Origin: Lates calcarifer
Taxonomy: Eukaryota; Chordata; Actinopteri; Centropomidae
Direction: 5' to 3'
Assembly: GCF_001640805.2 (NCBI RefSeq)
Contig: NC_066856.1
Location: 15,475,087 to 15,539,086, forward strand
DNA: 64,000 nt
Shown here one piece after another: positions 13,371 through 25,589 of this stretch. Made by a program: the position numbers and the translations under genes. The notes below the pieces were generated by a model. It was not told the DNA's origin. It searched no databases and was given only the letters and a program-made list of their open reading frames with translations. Each line of letters begins with the position of its first letter. The first letter of the stretch is position 1.

Positions 13371-14451
13371 TTAAGAAATCAGTTAATGTAGATTTAAGGA
13401 TAATTCTACTTTATTTCAGCTTAGATTTTATTTTACAGTGTTTGGCTACAAGAGTAACACTATCTGACAATGCTAAAATAAAGTCAGAACATGCAAGAAA
13501 CATAAATAGTCAGGCAGTCATCGTGCAGCTCAAACAAGCCCCAAGTTAGCCAAACTTTCTAAAAAGAGAAAACAAGGGAAGTATAGGTAAAACTACTCCC
13601 CAAACTGTTATAAGTGCAATGTCCTTAACCTCCTGGTTTGACGTATATTTTCAAGTTTTTCTATGCAATGAAGAATTACCTTAAAAAAAAAAAAAAAAAA
13701 GTGGTTTAGATAGTCTGCTTTAATGGTTATCTGGTTTTAACCATGACAACAAAGTTCTGATTTGAACCCAAATCTTGATGTTTCCCTAAAATAAAACAAG
13801 CCATATTTGTGCCTAAATTTGACTAAGCCACCGTGTCTTGTTCTGAACAGTTATTTTGTGGTTTCATTTGTTTGGAAACATTAACTTTTCAACCAAAAGG
13901 TCATCCAGTTTTAATGCCTACACATTTTTCACCTGCAAATCATCAGTGTTGGCTGGTCTTAATGCTGGACTACTACACTTCTGTTAAAGACTACATAAGC
14001 CAAAGATACTCTAAATGCAGTGACACTTTCTGTCTTGTTTTCTGTGTGGCTGTTGAGCCCACTTCGTTAACCGTACTCATTAGCTCTTCTGACCTCGCTG
14101 TGCACCTTGCCTGCTACCTAAGCACACACTATGTTCTATTGCAAAGCGCCTGCACATACACACACACCAGCTCCGCTCAACTTATTGTGGTATATGCAGA
14201 GTCATTTGTATGGATGCATTCAGTGAGATAGTTAATCTGTAAGCGCCTGCTGGAGAAAGCAATTAACCTCATTGGACCACTGGGGAGTTGATATGAGTGA
14301 GAGAGCATCTCTCCGTCATTTAAATATACACCAGAGGGACCTGCTCGCTCACTTTCAGCCAACCTATTATTCATCATCAGTGCTTTAAATGGCTTGTCAT
14401 GAAGACAGCAAGACAGGTCTCACTCCCTTTTACATATACGTGTGTATATTG

Positions 14452-14479
<28 letters not shown>
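14452..14479. repeat. (CA)14 microsatellite
   Basis: A dinucleotide run of about 28 bases. Confidence 0.95.
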
Positions 14480-14482
<3 letters not shown>

Positions 14483-15129
14483 ATTTATTTCCACACCCAG
14501 ACTGACTGATCCCATGGCTCTGGAGTCTCAGATTGCCCTTGACGCAGAAATGATTAAGGTCAGCTAAAGAACAAGAAAATTAAATGCTGCATTCCTGGTG
14601 ATCAGGGAATTTACCAGACACTGGAGGGAACTATGCAGAGCCATTGCCAAGTCTGGAAAAGGGACATAGAGCATGTCCAGCATGATTATTTTCAATGCTG
14701 GTATAGGTTTCATCTGGCCAAAATATCCTACACAAATCAGGTTTTTCTTATGCTATACTATGAAATAAACTGTTTCTCCCTGTTTGTTCAATAACACAGA
14801 AAATCTTAGGAATTTAAAGGAGCTTTGGTGAGCAACTTACTTCTGTTTGTCAGACTGAGAAACTTTTCACAGGCTGTTCAATATGAGTCCCACTGTGTGT
14901 TTGTGGCTACTGACCTGCCAGCTCATTCCCTCATGCATCAGTAACCTCTCTAATGAGGAGAGAAACACCGGCACAGATGGACGAAGGAGGGGAGGAGACT
15001 GCGACAGATGAGTGGATGCACAAGAAAAGGGAGGATGATGGAGAATTTGTGATGAAATGAAGACTGAGAAACAACCAGTTAGAGATGTGGATGCAGCACT
15101 AGTGTCCAGACACATAAGCAAATCACATA

Positions 15130-15460
15130 TTGGACTTTTTGTTAGACAAACTTAAAAACTCTTTTGATGGATTTTTGTGAAATTCAGTACAGATGTTCAT
15201 GCTCCCCTCAGGATGAACTGTGATAACTTTAGTGATTCCTTAACGCTATCATTAGACCACACTTTTAATGTGTCCAGTTTTGCCTTCAGCCACAGCTGTA
15301 CTGTGTGTATAATGCTAATGAGCACATTTTAAAATGTTAACATGCTAAACTAAGAATCTCAATATGTTAAACATTACACTTACTAAACATGGGCATGTTA
15401 ATATTAGCACATTAGCATGCTGACATATTGTACAGCTTTACAGAGCCATTAGCATGGACT
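15130..15460 (+). repeat. Fish interspersed repeat with TGCTAA / ATGTTAACATGCTAA motifs
   Basis: The copy begins near 'ggactttttgttagac', passes 'ccctcaggatgaa' and ends near 'agccattagcatgg', with repeated 'gctaa', 'gttaac' and 'catgcta' words. I recognise this order as an abundant interspersed repeat of percomorph fish. Further copies lie at about 32935-33210 and 44690-45060 on the other strand, with a fragment at about 37135-37210. Confidence 0.6.
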
Positions 15461-17030
15461 TGTTTTGAAGATAGATTTAAAAAAAAAAGAAGCTTGCATA
15501 GCAAAGAAGGAAGTTAAAATAAAATGTAAACAACGCATACTGTAATGATGAATGGCAGTTAGGTTACTTATTTCGTCTAGCCTTTCATGGCCATAGCTTT
15601 CATGATCACAGAGGGTCATTAGGCAAGCCTTACTCACTCAGTTTGAAAAGTTTGGAAAGTGAAATGTCACTGTTAAGCAAGGAAATAGCCACAGTACACA
15701 TAAAAGCCCCATTCTCTCAACTCCAAAGAGAAATTTAAAAACCTCTTGGAGCAAACACCATCTGGAATCTCACCAGTCGAATGATGTAGTCTCATACTTA
15801 TGCCTTGAACACAATATCTCTTCCACTCAGGTTCAAAAGACACCATTTGGTTTCCTGTCTACGGGAACTAATCCACTTGAAGTCACTCAATGAGTTAATG
15901 CATATGATTTAAAGTGTTTGGCATTTACAGCGTAACAGAAAGACAAACACTTTGATTAAAATACGACCAGACCCAGAAAAAAAAATATGGTAAATTGAGT
16001 GATTGTTGGCCATTTCAGACATACTAAATACACAAAAATTGGTACCAAAGTTTGCATGGTGCAGCGGACAGAAGTGGTTTTCAGCAGTATAATTCAATGT
16101 TGCTGGCAAAAACTTACAGAATGAAGACATTTCCAACTGTGCAATGGTTTTAATTTCCCTTATTAGACTATTTGACGTGATTTATTCTCTGAAGAAACCA
16201 ACAATCTGGATCTTGAATCTTTTAAAAAAAATCAACATCATCAGTACAAATTTTCTTCACACCCCATAAATCCACTGTAGAGTACTGCTGTAACACACAG
16301 TGTGGAGGTTTGCAGCATCAAACCTGAACACATGGTCTAAACATTTCCCTGTAGACAAGAGGCCTTGGCTTTTACAGTAACATCCGCTTCTGATTAAAGC
16401 AAGCCTGTCTCCAGCTTTGTCCTTTTTAAGTCAACATTGGAGCAGACTGGGGCCAGGTTTGGGTTAGGAAGGTGTTCACCTTCACCACAAATCACTGCAA
16501 CTGATGTGTCTAAGATGATACTGTGTTGCATTTTTCCAGCGAACACTAATTAATGAGGCAGATACACATTCAGAGTAGTAACTCTCTAACCATAAAAAGT
16601 GGTAATGTTATACGGATGGATAAATTAGCTGTTGAAACAGTTGTGCTTTTGGAGTCATCAGAGATTTCTGTTGTGTTAGAGGAACTTCCTCGCATGCCAT
16701 CGACTGTTTGATTGAACTCCAAACACAAAAACCCTCAGAAAGCAAATAAACTCACAACAGATGCACTGTGGTGGTGAATGATGGCTCTCTGTTTTGCCAC
16801 AGATACACTAGCATGCAAGTCTGCAGCCCATTGAACTGCATCCCACCTTTTTGAGTGCGCACATCACAACATTTCTGAATTCTCTGAAATCTGGAATTCT
16901 TTGGTTGATTGATTAATATTTGTTGACTGTGGCATTTGATCTTGGTTTTATGTGTATTTATGAATGATGAATGCATATGCTAGCCTCCATGATAAAATGC
17001 AGAATAATGTGCAGTATGCTCCTCTATTAA

Positions 17031-18052
17031 AGCTGCCATAATCAATATTTTATTCAATCACATGAAAGGCGTGTCTGCAGTGAACCCACAGAGAATTATT
17101 ACCCAAGTCTGCAGCTGCCCTCAACTTTACAGAACTTCGTAGTGACTGTCAGCTCATTGTTTTGGTTTTTTGGCCCACGACTTAACTTTTTTGTTTGTTT
17201 GTTAGCAACTGTTGTTGCTCTCATAGTATTTTTTTCAGTTGCAGCTGTTCTCTTGTACACAAAGCTATAAACCATTTAAAAGGTGTAGTGTTTACACACT
17301 ATTGCCTACAGTAGTCTGCTACTTCCTCCCATAAGCCAAAAAATGTGTACTGACTATGGTCTTTGGACAGAAGTGTGGGTAATTACTGGATTGTTGGTTG
17401 TTAGAATTAGATGGTGGACAAAAAAGTAGCCTTAAAGTAGCTTAACTTAACTTTTTTCCAGTAGCTGAGTGCATTAGGTCTCATGTTAAAATATCTAGTT
17501 TTTTACAATGGTTGCCAGACATTTGACTTTTTAGCTTCACCAGCTAATCACTAACTTTGTCTATCATTTAGGGTGTTTTTGGAGGGATGATTGCTTTCTA
17601 TCCTCCTTTCACATGAATATTCTTGTTTTGTACCTGAGCACAGTTGTGTATCTACACATTCCAATACAGCAGGTGGCGGTATGCAGTTTGCAATCTGCCA
17701 ATAAACACAAAGAAGAAGAAGACTACACTTGAAATCACAATCTAAGGAGCAGTTAACTTCCTTGTTTTGGTCCAGTTGTTTTCACACCTGATATGAACAG
17801 TATCTGACTACACATGAGCTTTTTTTTTTTGCTGTAAACAGCTGCTGGCTGCTGGAAATGAGGTTGACAACAACAGAATTTTTCAGAAGTACAACCAGAA
17901 CTAAAAGAGGCTAAAAAAGTGTAGACCTAAGGGGAACAACAAAGTTTGGAGGTAAGTCTCTGTGGCTTCATCACTACAAGCGGGCCCTTTCACATTACAT
18001 GCAGTCATTTGTTTCAATGTTGTTAATATAGAAAATATTGATTAGAGGAGCT
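17031..18052. mobile_element. About 1-kb TTAA-flanked non-autonomous DNA element
   Basis: Left end: TTAA (17027-17030), then AGCTGCCATAATCAATATTTT. Right end, read inverted: TTAA (18053-18056), then AGCTCCTCTAATCAATATTTT. The two ends stay alignable for roughly 100 bases in opposite orientation. TTAA on both sides is the target duplication expected of piggyBac-type insertion. There is no transposase frame inside, so the element is non-autonomous. It carries a nested fish repeat tail ('cagcaggtggcggtatgcag ... aagaagaagaag') near 17670-17722. Related single ends are at 3890-3988 and 13047-13370. Confidence 0.6.
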
Positions 18053-18075
18053 TTAAGGACCTTAAAGTTTTCAGT

Positions 18076-18116
18076 ACACACACACACACACACACACACC
18101 ACCACACCACACACAC
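18076..18116. repeat. Imperfect (CA)n microsatellite
   Basis: CA repeats are continuous to about 18099, then interrupted by ACC units. Confidence 0.95.
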
Positions 18117-18312
18117 CCTGTCCTCATTTTTTTTCTCTTTTCTGCTTTGTTTCTCTGTCCCCATTTCTCTCTCTGATGTCTCTGAACTTCTTCATGTGCT
18201 GTGGGTCTCATTTGATCTACAGCGTCAGACATCTGGAGCGCTGCTCCACTGAAACACCTGTTTTCAATTCAGGCAGCCGACAGAAACATTTGATTGTTTC
18301 TCACAAGCAGAC

Positions 18313-18336
18313 TTTTTTTTTTTTTTTTTTTTTTTT
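18313..18336. repeat. T24 homopolymer
   Basis: A run of 24 T residues. Short frames reading through it encode only poly-Phe and are not genes. Confidence 0.95.
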
Positions 18337-19437
18337 GCTCTCTCTCATTGACTCACAGGCTATTTGTTATGTTTAAGCCAAAGAACAGCTTCTCCTATAG
18401 GTAATAGATGGAAGAATAATTTGGACTTGATTAAGACCAATTGAGAGGAAAATACAGTATATGATTTTCCAGGTATTATGTCTCCAATTTTGGCACCTTT
18501 GCTGCTGAATAAGGTTGTATTTAAATAGGTTCAGTATGTTGGAGATTAAATGGAATGAGTAATGTCTGAATGTTAAACTTTTACCCTTTAACTTAATGGA
18601 AAATAATGGGCATTCAGGCTGAAATGTTGATTGTCATGATACATAAGTCCACTGTAAAATCATTGTCAACTTAGTGAACTGCAACTCCATGATAGGAATT
18701 CTTTAGGTGTACATTAAAATACATAAACTGTAATTATTCATCAACATTGTGTAGTATCTTTCATCTCTGAAAAAAAAAGTCCTGTGTTCTGCTCTGAAGT
18801 TGACATTTTTTTGGAGTCAAACCAACAAGGCAACTTAGCTTTTATAAGATAGAGTGAAATTTCCTTTCTGGCAAAAAAAATAAATATATATATATATGTA
18901 CATTTTATTTGGTGTTGAACGAGAATACATGCTTTGACATTCCACAAGACATGTGCAGGGAGCCCAACCAGGCACACAAAGAAAATCGTTAAACATAATG
19001 AAGTGAGAATAAAGCTGAAGGATTTCACTGCCAACTTCCTGAAATGCTTAATTATGCCTAATTGTTTAGAGGACAGAACACACACAGAGGCAATTAGGAA
19101 TGATATGCATGGGCAGCTTTTCACAGGGAAACAGTATTTAGGCAAAAGAATCACAAAGTATGATGTTTGCACACTATAATACATGTGAAAATAAATGTAT
19201 GATTGAGGCTCTCGTTGCATGTATTTGAATATCAACACTGCTTTACCATATACTTTTTTTTTGTTATGCTCATGTCTGACAAATATATGCATTCCATGGC
19301 ATGAATATAAAAGTCCTGTTGTATAAAAGACAAATAAATATCATCAAAAACATCTTCAAATACAAAAATTTCTTCTTAGTGAAAGTTTACTACATTGCAT
19401 TAGTGTATTATTCTTTCATGACAAACTCTGCAGAGCA

Positions 19438-19963
19438 TTAAAGGAGTAGTTTGACAGTTTGGGAAATATGCATATTTTGGCTGAAAGTTGATACCACTCT
19501 TTTATCTGTAGCTAAAGTAAATATGAAGTTATAATGAGCAGTATTTGACTTAGCTTAGCTGAAAACAGATGTATGTATAAAAAACAATAATTTGCCATTT
19601 TAGGAGGGGTTATTTCTTGGCTCTAAGCATTTTCCGAATTTTGTATGGATTAAGATAAGATAAAATGTGCTGATCAGTGAGCTTTAGAGGTGCCAGGCTA
19701 GCTTTTTCCCCGTTTCCCATGTTTATGTTAAGCTAAGCTAACCATCTACCGAGAGTGCTATCAATCTTCTCATCTTAGGGCTCATTTATACTCCCTTTAT
19801 ATGCGAAAATAGATACATTCACGTCAAATGAAGTAACTGTCACTGCCAACATTTATCCATGCGTCCTTTACGTTGAGGGCAGCTCAGAGTTAAATGTTTC
19901 TGACAAACATGGCAACGTTGAGGTCGTATGCATACTTCCTAAAATGTCAAACTACTCTTTTAG
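19438..19963. mobile_element. MITE with AGTAGTTTGACA inverted ends, long copy
   Basis: The left end (near 19441) reads AAGGAGTAGTTTGACAGTTT. The right end, inverted, reads AAAAGAGTAGTTTGACATTTT. Inside are the 'cttagcttagct' words and an inverted partner 'gttaagctaagctaacc' typical of a widespread fish repeat, plus a further inserted repeat starting 'agggctcatttatac'. Partial relatives lie at about 39021-39250 and 40848-41024. Confidence 0.65.
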
Positions 19964-20120
19964 TATTATGATATAATACAAAGGTTTGTTACATACAGTA
20001 TGCGTGTTAAATAGATGCATGGATGGAGAGATATACATATTAAAAGACTCATACGCATATGCAAAAGTAGGCATGCCGATGTGTGTGCACACACAAATAC
20101 ATACATATAAGCACCATTGG

Positions 20121-20121
<1 letters not shown>

Positions 20122-20165
<44 letters not shown>
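20122..20165. repeat. (CA)22 microsatellite
   Basis: An uninterrupted CA run. Open frames across it on both strands encode only alternating His/Thr or Cys/Val and are artefacts. Confidence 0.97.
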
Positions 20166-20166
<1 letters not shown>

Positions 20167-20516
20167 CATACAGTACAGACATACAGTACAGACACACACA
20201 TACACTTTACGTCATTCAATGTAGGATTGGTCACTGCTCAACCAGCCGAAGTACTTCAAGCAAAAGCAGTACTTATAGTATGTAAATTATATCCAAAAAA
20301 CATTTCACAATAAAAGTCTAAACAGGTGATGAAATATACATTTAAAACAATAATATGACAAAATATGTGGAATAGATTAACACGTTTTTCATCAACCAGT
20401 ATTCCTCCTTGATTTGGTAAATTGTTGAATCTGCTCTGCAATTCAATATTGTGCAAAACTGTCCTTTTCTTCTCACAAAATGTATTAATGACATTAAGGC
20501 TCCATCCTTTCTTGGA

Positions 20517-23500
20517 TCACACTGCAACCCAGAGGATTGAAATGTTAGTGCCTCCTTCATGTGTTATCTGGTTAACTCGTCCACGGATACAGTCCAGAGT
20601 GACATACACAGCTGTGCCGTTCTGGACCTGGAATGAGGCTCTCAGCCCTATACTGGCCCACTCACTCCCTTCAGGCATGTATCCAGACACCTGCTGAGCC
20701 ACAGGACCTGCCTGCCCGCTCTGACCTGGACCCCCCACTCGCTGCAAAGTGAGTTTTACTATATTACAGGAGTGGATCAGCTTCAGGTTGAGGGCTATGT
20801 TTGCAGTCCCTTTCTCGAGGAATATAAAGTTCTTCCGGCCATTTGGCTCACCTGAGCGGGCCAAACGAACCCGCGGTGTGTCTGAGCTGATCTGCTGGAA
20901 CAACAGCGGCTTGTTCCTGACCGCTCCGAAGGGAAGACCAGTCCTGGACACAGTCGCAGTCAAGGCTGACGACACGGCAGAGGGAATCCAGATGAGGCTC
21001 AGCATGCTGATCCCAGTGCTGTCCCCAAAATAACGGATGTTGCACTGGGACGGAGATGTGATCTCAAAGCTGAGAGTGTCTCTGCTGTCCACACTCACAG
21101 CACCAGAGAGGGTGATGGAGGTGTCCCTGTAGTTGACGCCTGTCTTGAAGGCCTGCATCGCCTCCTGGCCGGTCCCATTGCGGTTGGTATATGCAATCAG
21201 GGAGAAACCCTCTCGAATGCAGGTGTGGCCCATGGAGTACAGTGCATGCTGAAGGACAAACTTTACCACACCGCTCTCTGTGAAGCGAACCCCACGATTG
21301 TCATGGGTCAGGCTGATCATATAGGGGTCAGACACTGAGGTCATACGGAAAGTTGGGCGGTAACTGGTCTGGTAGTGAACCAACAGGGACATCTGAGCTG
21401 TCATAGCAACAGCACCGGTATCATGAGACAACCAGAGCAGACTGAAGGTGGGAGCGGTGATATCATACACATGGAGATCCTTGCTCTGGTTGCAGTGTTG
21501 ATTTGGACTCTTCAGCAGCAGAGTGAAGGTGTGATTTGGCTCGACCTCCACACCACTGCTGACGCTGACTCCCTGAAAGTATTTCCCATCGGGCTGTTCG
21601 ATGCGAACACCACTGAGGTCCTGACCCTCCTCCTCCTGGCTCCCGTTGAGCCTCATCCCCACCTGGAGGAAGTTCCTGCAGCTGTGCTTAATCGCGAAGT
21701 TATGATCCAACCACACCAGGCCGTGCTGCAGGAAGGTCACCTTCCCTGCCTCGTTTGACAGTAAATCACTGCTCTCCTTCCCTCGAATGTTTAGCTGCAG
21801 CCCGGGGAAGATGTGGGTGCCAGAGGTCCTGGCAGAGGGAACTGCCACATTTGCTGCCCAAGACTGGGAGAGTCTGCTCTCTGAGGGCTGGCCGCAGACA
21901 GCATCGCTGATGGCTGTGCAGGGAACAGTGACAGGCTCTCCATCACAGTCTGAGCAGGCTTGGCACTCCTGCAGTTCCTGGTTGTAGAAATAGTCATGGC
22001 CACACAAGCCCATCACTGCTTCTCTCTCAGAAACTCCCAGACACCTGAACCCTCCTGTCCAGTTTAAGACCAGAGAGAATGGAGAAACCAAGGTGTAAAA
22101 ACAGATCTGCAGAAATGTGATTCAGTATACAATGATATGGTTCTAAAATGAAAATAACTTTAAGATAATATTTCTTTTTCACTGTTTTAAACTCACCTGG
22201 AGTGTTAAGGCACTTCACTCGCTCTCCACAAATGTTTGGTAATTCAAGGCATTCGTCTCTGTCCTGTAGATTAATATTATCATCATAAATTCATTTTGAA
22301 TATTAATACTTGGTTTCAGTTGAATTTGACTGTATTTTTGAAAGCTGATACCAGTATTATTGCTTATATGCTGAAACTGCAGATAGCTGATATTTAGTAC
22401 TGGTGTTCATTACCTCTAGAATTAACTTTAGAATTACAAAAACAGACAAGGATGAGAATGAGATCATTAGATCATCAGAACATTTTCCCTTCAACCCAGC
22501 TGTTGTTATGTTTGGGGCGTTGCTGGTATTCACTCGAAAACCACTAACTGATATCATCATGTGGCTCCATAACTACCAGCTGAAACCCATTCGCACTTTG
22601 GTTTGCAATATGTTGGTTTTCACACAATACAGATATCTGATGTGAAAATGTGCCAACACAGGACAGCTGTTAGTATTAAGATGAAGCTACAAGCCTGTGA
22701 CTATATGAAAAGCTAATGTCTTAAAGGACAGTACCTGGCACATTCTGTCTGCAGTGGGAGAGCACTGTGAGATCAGGAAGAAGCCTGGTGGACACATGGT
22801 GCACTTCTCACACTGAGGTGGGTCCCTCTGAAAATCACAGAACTCCTCTGATCCACAGGGTGAAGGGCATCCCAGCAGAGGTTGGGGGAAATTAGCCTCT
22901 CCCACCGCATCCATCACCTTGGAGTCCATGTCCATCTTGTGGACAGCGTAGGACTTCTGCAGGTGGCTGCGGGCCTGGCTCTGCAGACCCGCCAAGTGGC
23001 TCTCAAAGTAGCTCTGCAGCTCACCCTGCAGGCCCTGGAAGGAAACCTGCTTGACGGTGTCTGAGAGGAGGCCATACTGGGCCTTCACCACATCCATCTG
23101 CTCGTACATGCGCCGCTGCTGCTCCAGGATCTCCCGCTGCTGGGACAGAAGCGCCTCCTGCTGGTCAGCGAGCTTCTGCTGCAAGTCGCGGATGACCATC
23201 TGCTGGGCTCGCAGGGCCTCCACCAGCTTCTCCTGCCCTTTGGCCAGCTGGAGGTGCAGGATGAGGGCATCCTCTGAGGGAACTTCATTCTCACCTAAGA
23301 TGAGGATAATGCAGAATGAAAGATGGGATCAGACAGACAAGTTCTTGCTGTTTAAACACAGCAGTGGAGGAAGTGATTAAATGGGATTAAGTCTGATTCA
23401 GAAGTCTGATTTCAGCAAACAATGCTGGCACAAAGTGTGAACACCCAGTGACCCCATTCACTTAGCCTGGCCATGGCAAGTGCACTGAAAGTTTCCTATA

Positions 23501-24613
23501 TGGAGCAACATCAAAGCACTCTAGATTTTCTGGACAATTGACTCTGAGACATTTTTCCAGTTGAGCTGCTCTAGTTTCTCTGCAGATATCATTTTAGGTC
23601 TGAAGGTCAACAAAGTCCTTCCTTTGCTTTCAGACCATAATCCCCTCTTGTTGATCACCAGTGGGAAAAGGGGGTTAAAGTCAATGAAAATAAATGTGCA
23701 TGTGATTGATTTATAGGCATTAAGGATCAGTGAAGATAATAATTTATAAACTTTTTAAGAAGATTGTTGCTCAAAGGAAAGTCTCAGTGTGGTTAGACTG
23801 GTGCGCAAATATGCACAATATCCATCCTCTTGCATGCAATAAGACGTAAATCAGCTCATACTACCATCACTATGATCACTTAAACGCAACAGTTAAAATT
23901 TTAGATGACACTGATGATGAAGATAGCAGACCTGGCTTGATGTCACATGTGAGCTGAACACCCAAAGGCGCTCCGCCAAGTTCCGACGACGGATATCCAA
24001 ACTCCGGAAAATCTCCCAGAAACTGCGCGGCTCTGTCGGACAGATGGACGGGAGGAAGCTGGCTGGCGGCAGAGGAGACGCTCTCCTCTGAACCGGCTAG
24101 ACATCCCTCTCCCACACAGGACTTTGCTCGCGCTTTTGGCCGTATCCTCACAGGCAGTCTGCACTCGATCCCTCTACAGTCTCGGGTGTCGTTTGTGGGT
24201 TGAAATTGTTTCACAAGAGCAGCGCACTCCGCGTCGGTGCATCCTGCAGGTAAAACTTCGGGCGCTCGCATCCGTGCGCCGCCGCTGCTGCTGCTGCCGC
24301 TGTCTCCGTGCCGCCCGCGGAGCGGCTGGACGGCCGGATAAGCTTCCGACGCAGCTCTTGGAGAGCTCGGGTACGCTTGGTAGTGTTGGCTGCCAGCTGT
24401 CTGCGCTGCTCTCCCCTGCGTTGTAGGGTTAAACTGCCGCGGCGGTCTGGAGGATCTGCCCCCCGGACAGTGCGCTCCGGTGCACGGTCTTGGGTCGCCG
24501 GTTTCCCCGCCGTAGCAGTGCGTCCCCCGGCAAATCTCTGCGACAGCTCGCGCGGTGTTGTGCAGTGATACCCAAGAGAGTAGCAGCAACAGCACTGATG
24601 TTAGTAAAACCAT
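20517..24613 (-). CDS. Secreted multidomain protein: CX4C motifs, coiled coil, TNFR/EGF modules, three beta-type repeats
   Basis: I do not recognise this gene. Exons on the minus strand: 24613-23932, 23294-22735, 22263-22197, 22054-20517 (TGA). All junctions are GT-AG and in phase, giving 948 residues. Residues 1-23 are a clear signal peptide (MVLLTSVLLLLLSWVSLHN...). Residues 28-171 hold five CX4C motifs (CRGTHC, CTGAHC, CTDAEC, CRGIEC, CVGEGC) in a Pro/Ser/Arg-rich stretch. Residues about 240-330 form a Gln/Glu/Leu-rich coiled coil. Residues about 368-414 look like a TNFR-type cysteine module ending CSPTADRMC. The third exon encodes an EGF-like DRDEC...CLNTPGGFRC. A second TNFR-like module follows at about 452-490. 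Residues about 505-948 fall into three repeats of about 140 residues, each ending S(L/I)(L/I)W. No membrane segment is visible. A splice acceptor 5' of the ATG implies an upstream non-coding exon. The function is unknown; a coiled-coil oligomer in the extracellular space is inferred. Confidence 0.85.
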
Positions 24614-25589
24614 TTTTGCATCAATTTTATATCCCTCTATACCTGCAAAAGAAGAGAGCTAAGATTTAGATTCCCGAATGGAAAATGGAGGAAAATCTTT
24701 GAAAATCCCCCTAAAGCTGTTTTGGGATTCAAGTTAAAAAAACATAAAGTCTCCTCTGTCACAGCTGAAAACAAACTTTATCACACTTGACACAGAGACT
24801 CTTGATCTGCAGCTCCTGACAGAACGTTACCTCCAGCCCCAGGGTTTGGTGAGACTGTCTTTCCCGACTGTCAGTAAGGAATAAAAACATTAGACACACG
24901 CATTACTGCTGGCTCTCTCCATGCCTGACCCACTCTGAGGGCTCCTGCACTACAATGTCAGTATGTGGCATTCCAAAGACTTAATTAGCATCAGGTTTCC
25001 CCGGCCACAAATTAACCCTTCACTTTCCTTATTCTCCATACAGGAATTCCCCACTGAGGAGAAAGAAGACAATGAAACATTTTCAATTACAGCAGAGAAT
25101 ACTGGCTCTCATTTTCATGGTAAAAGACAAGAACGAAGGGGAAGTTTTGTCTATGCATTGCCAAAAGTGATGTTCTGCAGTCTAGTCATCTTTTTCCTGA
25201 TGACTGTCACTTTTCATTTCACTCTCTGTTGACTTTCTTTTGACCCTGTGGCCATCCAAGTTGCAAAAAAGTGGCAGTACTTTTTGTTTAGAACATCCTG
25301 ACTGTTGAGACAGCTGCTGGTCCTCAACCCAGGGTTGTTCATGTTATACTGGCCTTGTCAACACCAAACACCCCTGTTTATAGACAGAGCCTACAGAGGT
25401 CAAACTTTTGTTGAGGAGACCTATGGCAGAAGTCAGGAATGTGAAACCCACAGCTGGTTTTTGGACCCTCTAATATACTCTCATTTTAGTGCTTCTGCAC
25501 AGCCACATGTGAAGTAGGAGGTTATCTGAGGCTGATGTGTGGTGGGATGTTGTAGTTTGGCAGATTCTGGTGTAATTTTCTGTTTGATT

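Larger units (their letters stand above)
10571..20516. other. Intergenic region, repeats only
   Basis: About 10 kb lies between the gad2 3' end and the secreted-protein gene. I find no spliced gene. It holds microsatellites (12715-12760, 14452-14479, 18076-18116, 20122-20165), homopolymer runs (13683-13700, 18313-18336), and interspersed elements at 13047-13370, 15130-15460, 17031-18052 and 19438-19963. It presumably also contains the 3' UTR of the minus-strand gene, but no clear minus-strand AATAAA was seen near 20.3-20.5 kb. Confidence 0.6.

Noticed and set aside
13833..14231. 132-residue plus-strand open frame in the intergenic region
   Set aside because: It has no domain, no flanking exons and no related sequence that I recognise; its length is within chance for 10 kb of non-coding DNA.
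18741..19292. 183-residue open frame on the minus strand, the longest in the intergenic region
   Set aside because: The translation is rich in Phe, Ile, Tyr and Lys from AT-rich DNA, has no recognisable domain, partly reads through a TATA repeat and a T run, and has no splice or poly(A) context of a gene.
20049..20313. Six short frames with alternating Cys-Val or His-Thr
   Set aside because: They are translations of the CA microsatellite at 20122-20165.
24124..24568. Two plus-strand frames with Arg/Cys-rich products
   Set aside because: They are antisense to the GC-rich first exon of the secreted-protein gene, which has a signal peptide and in-phase splicing.
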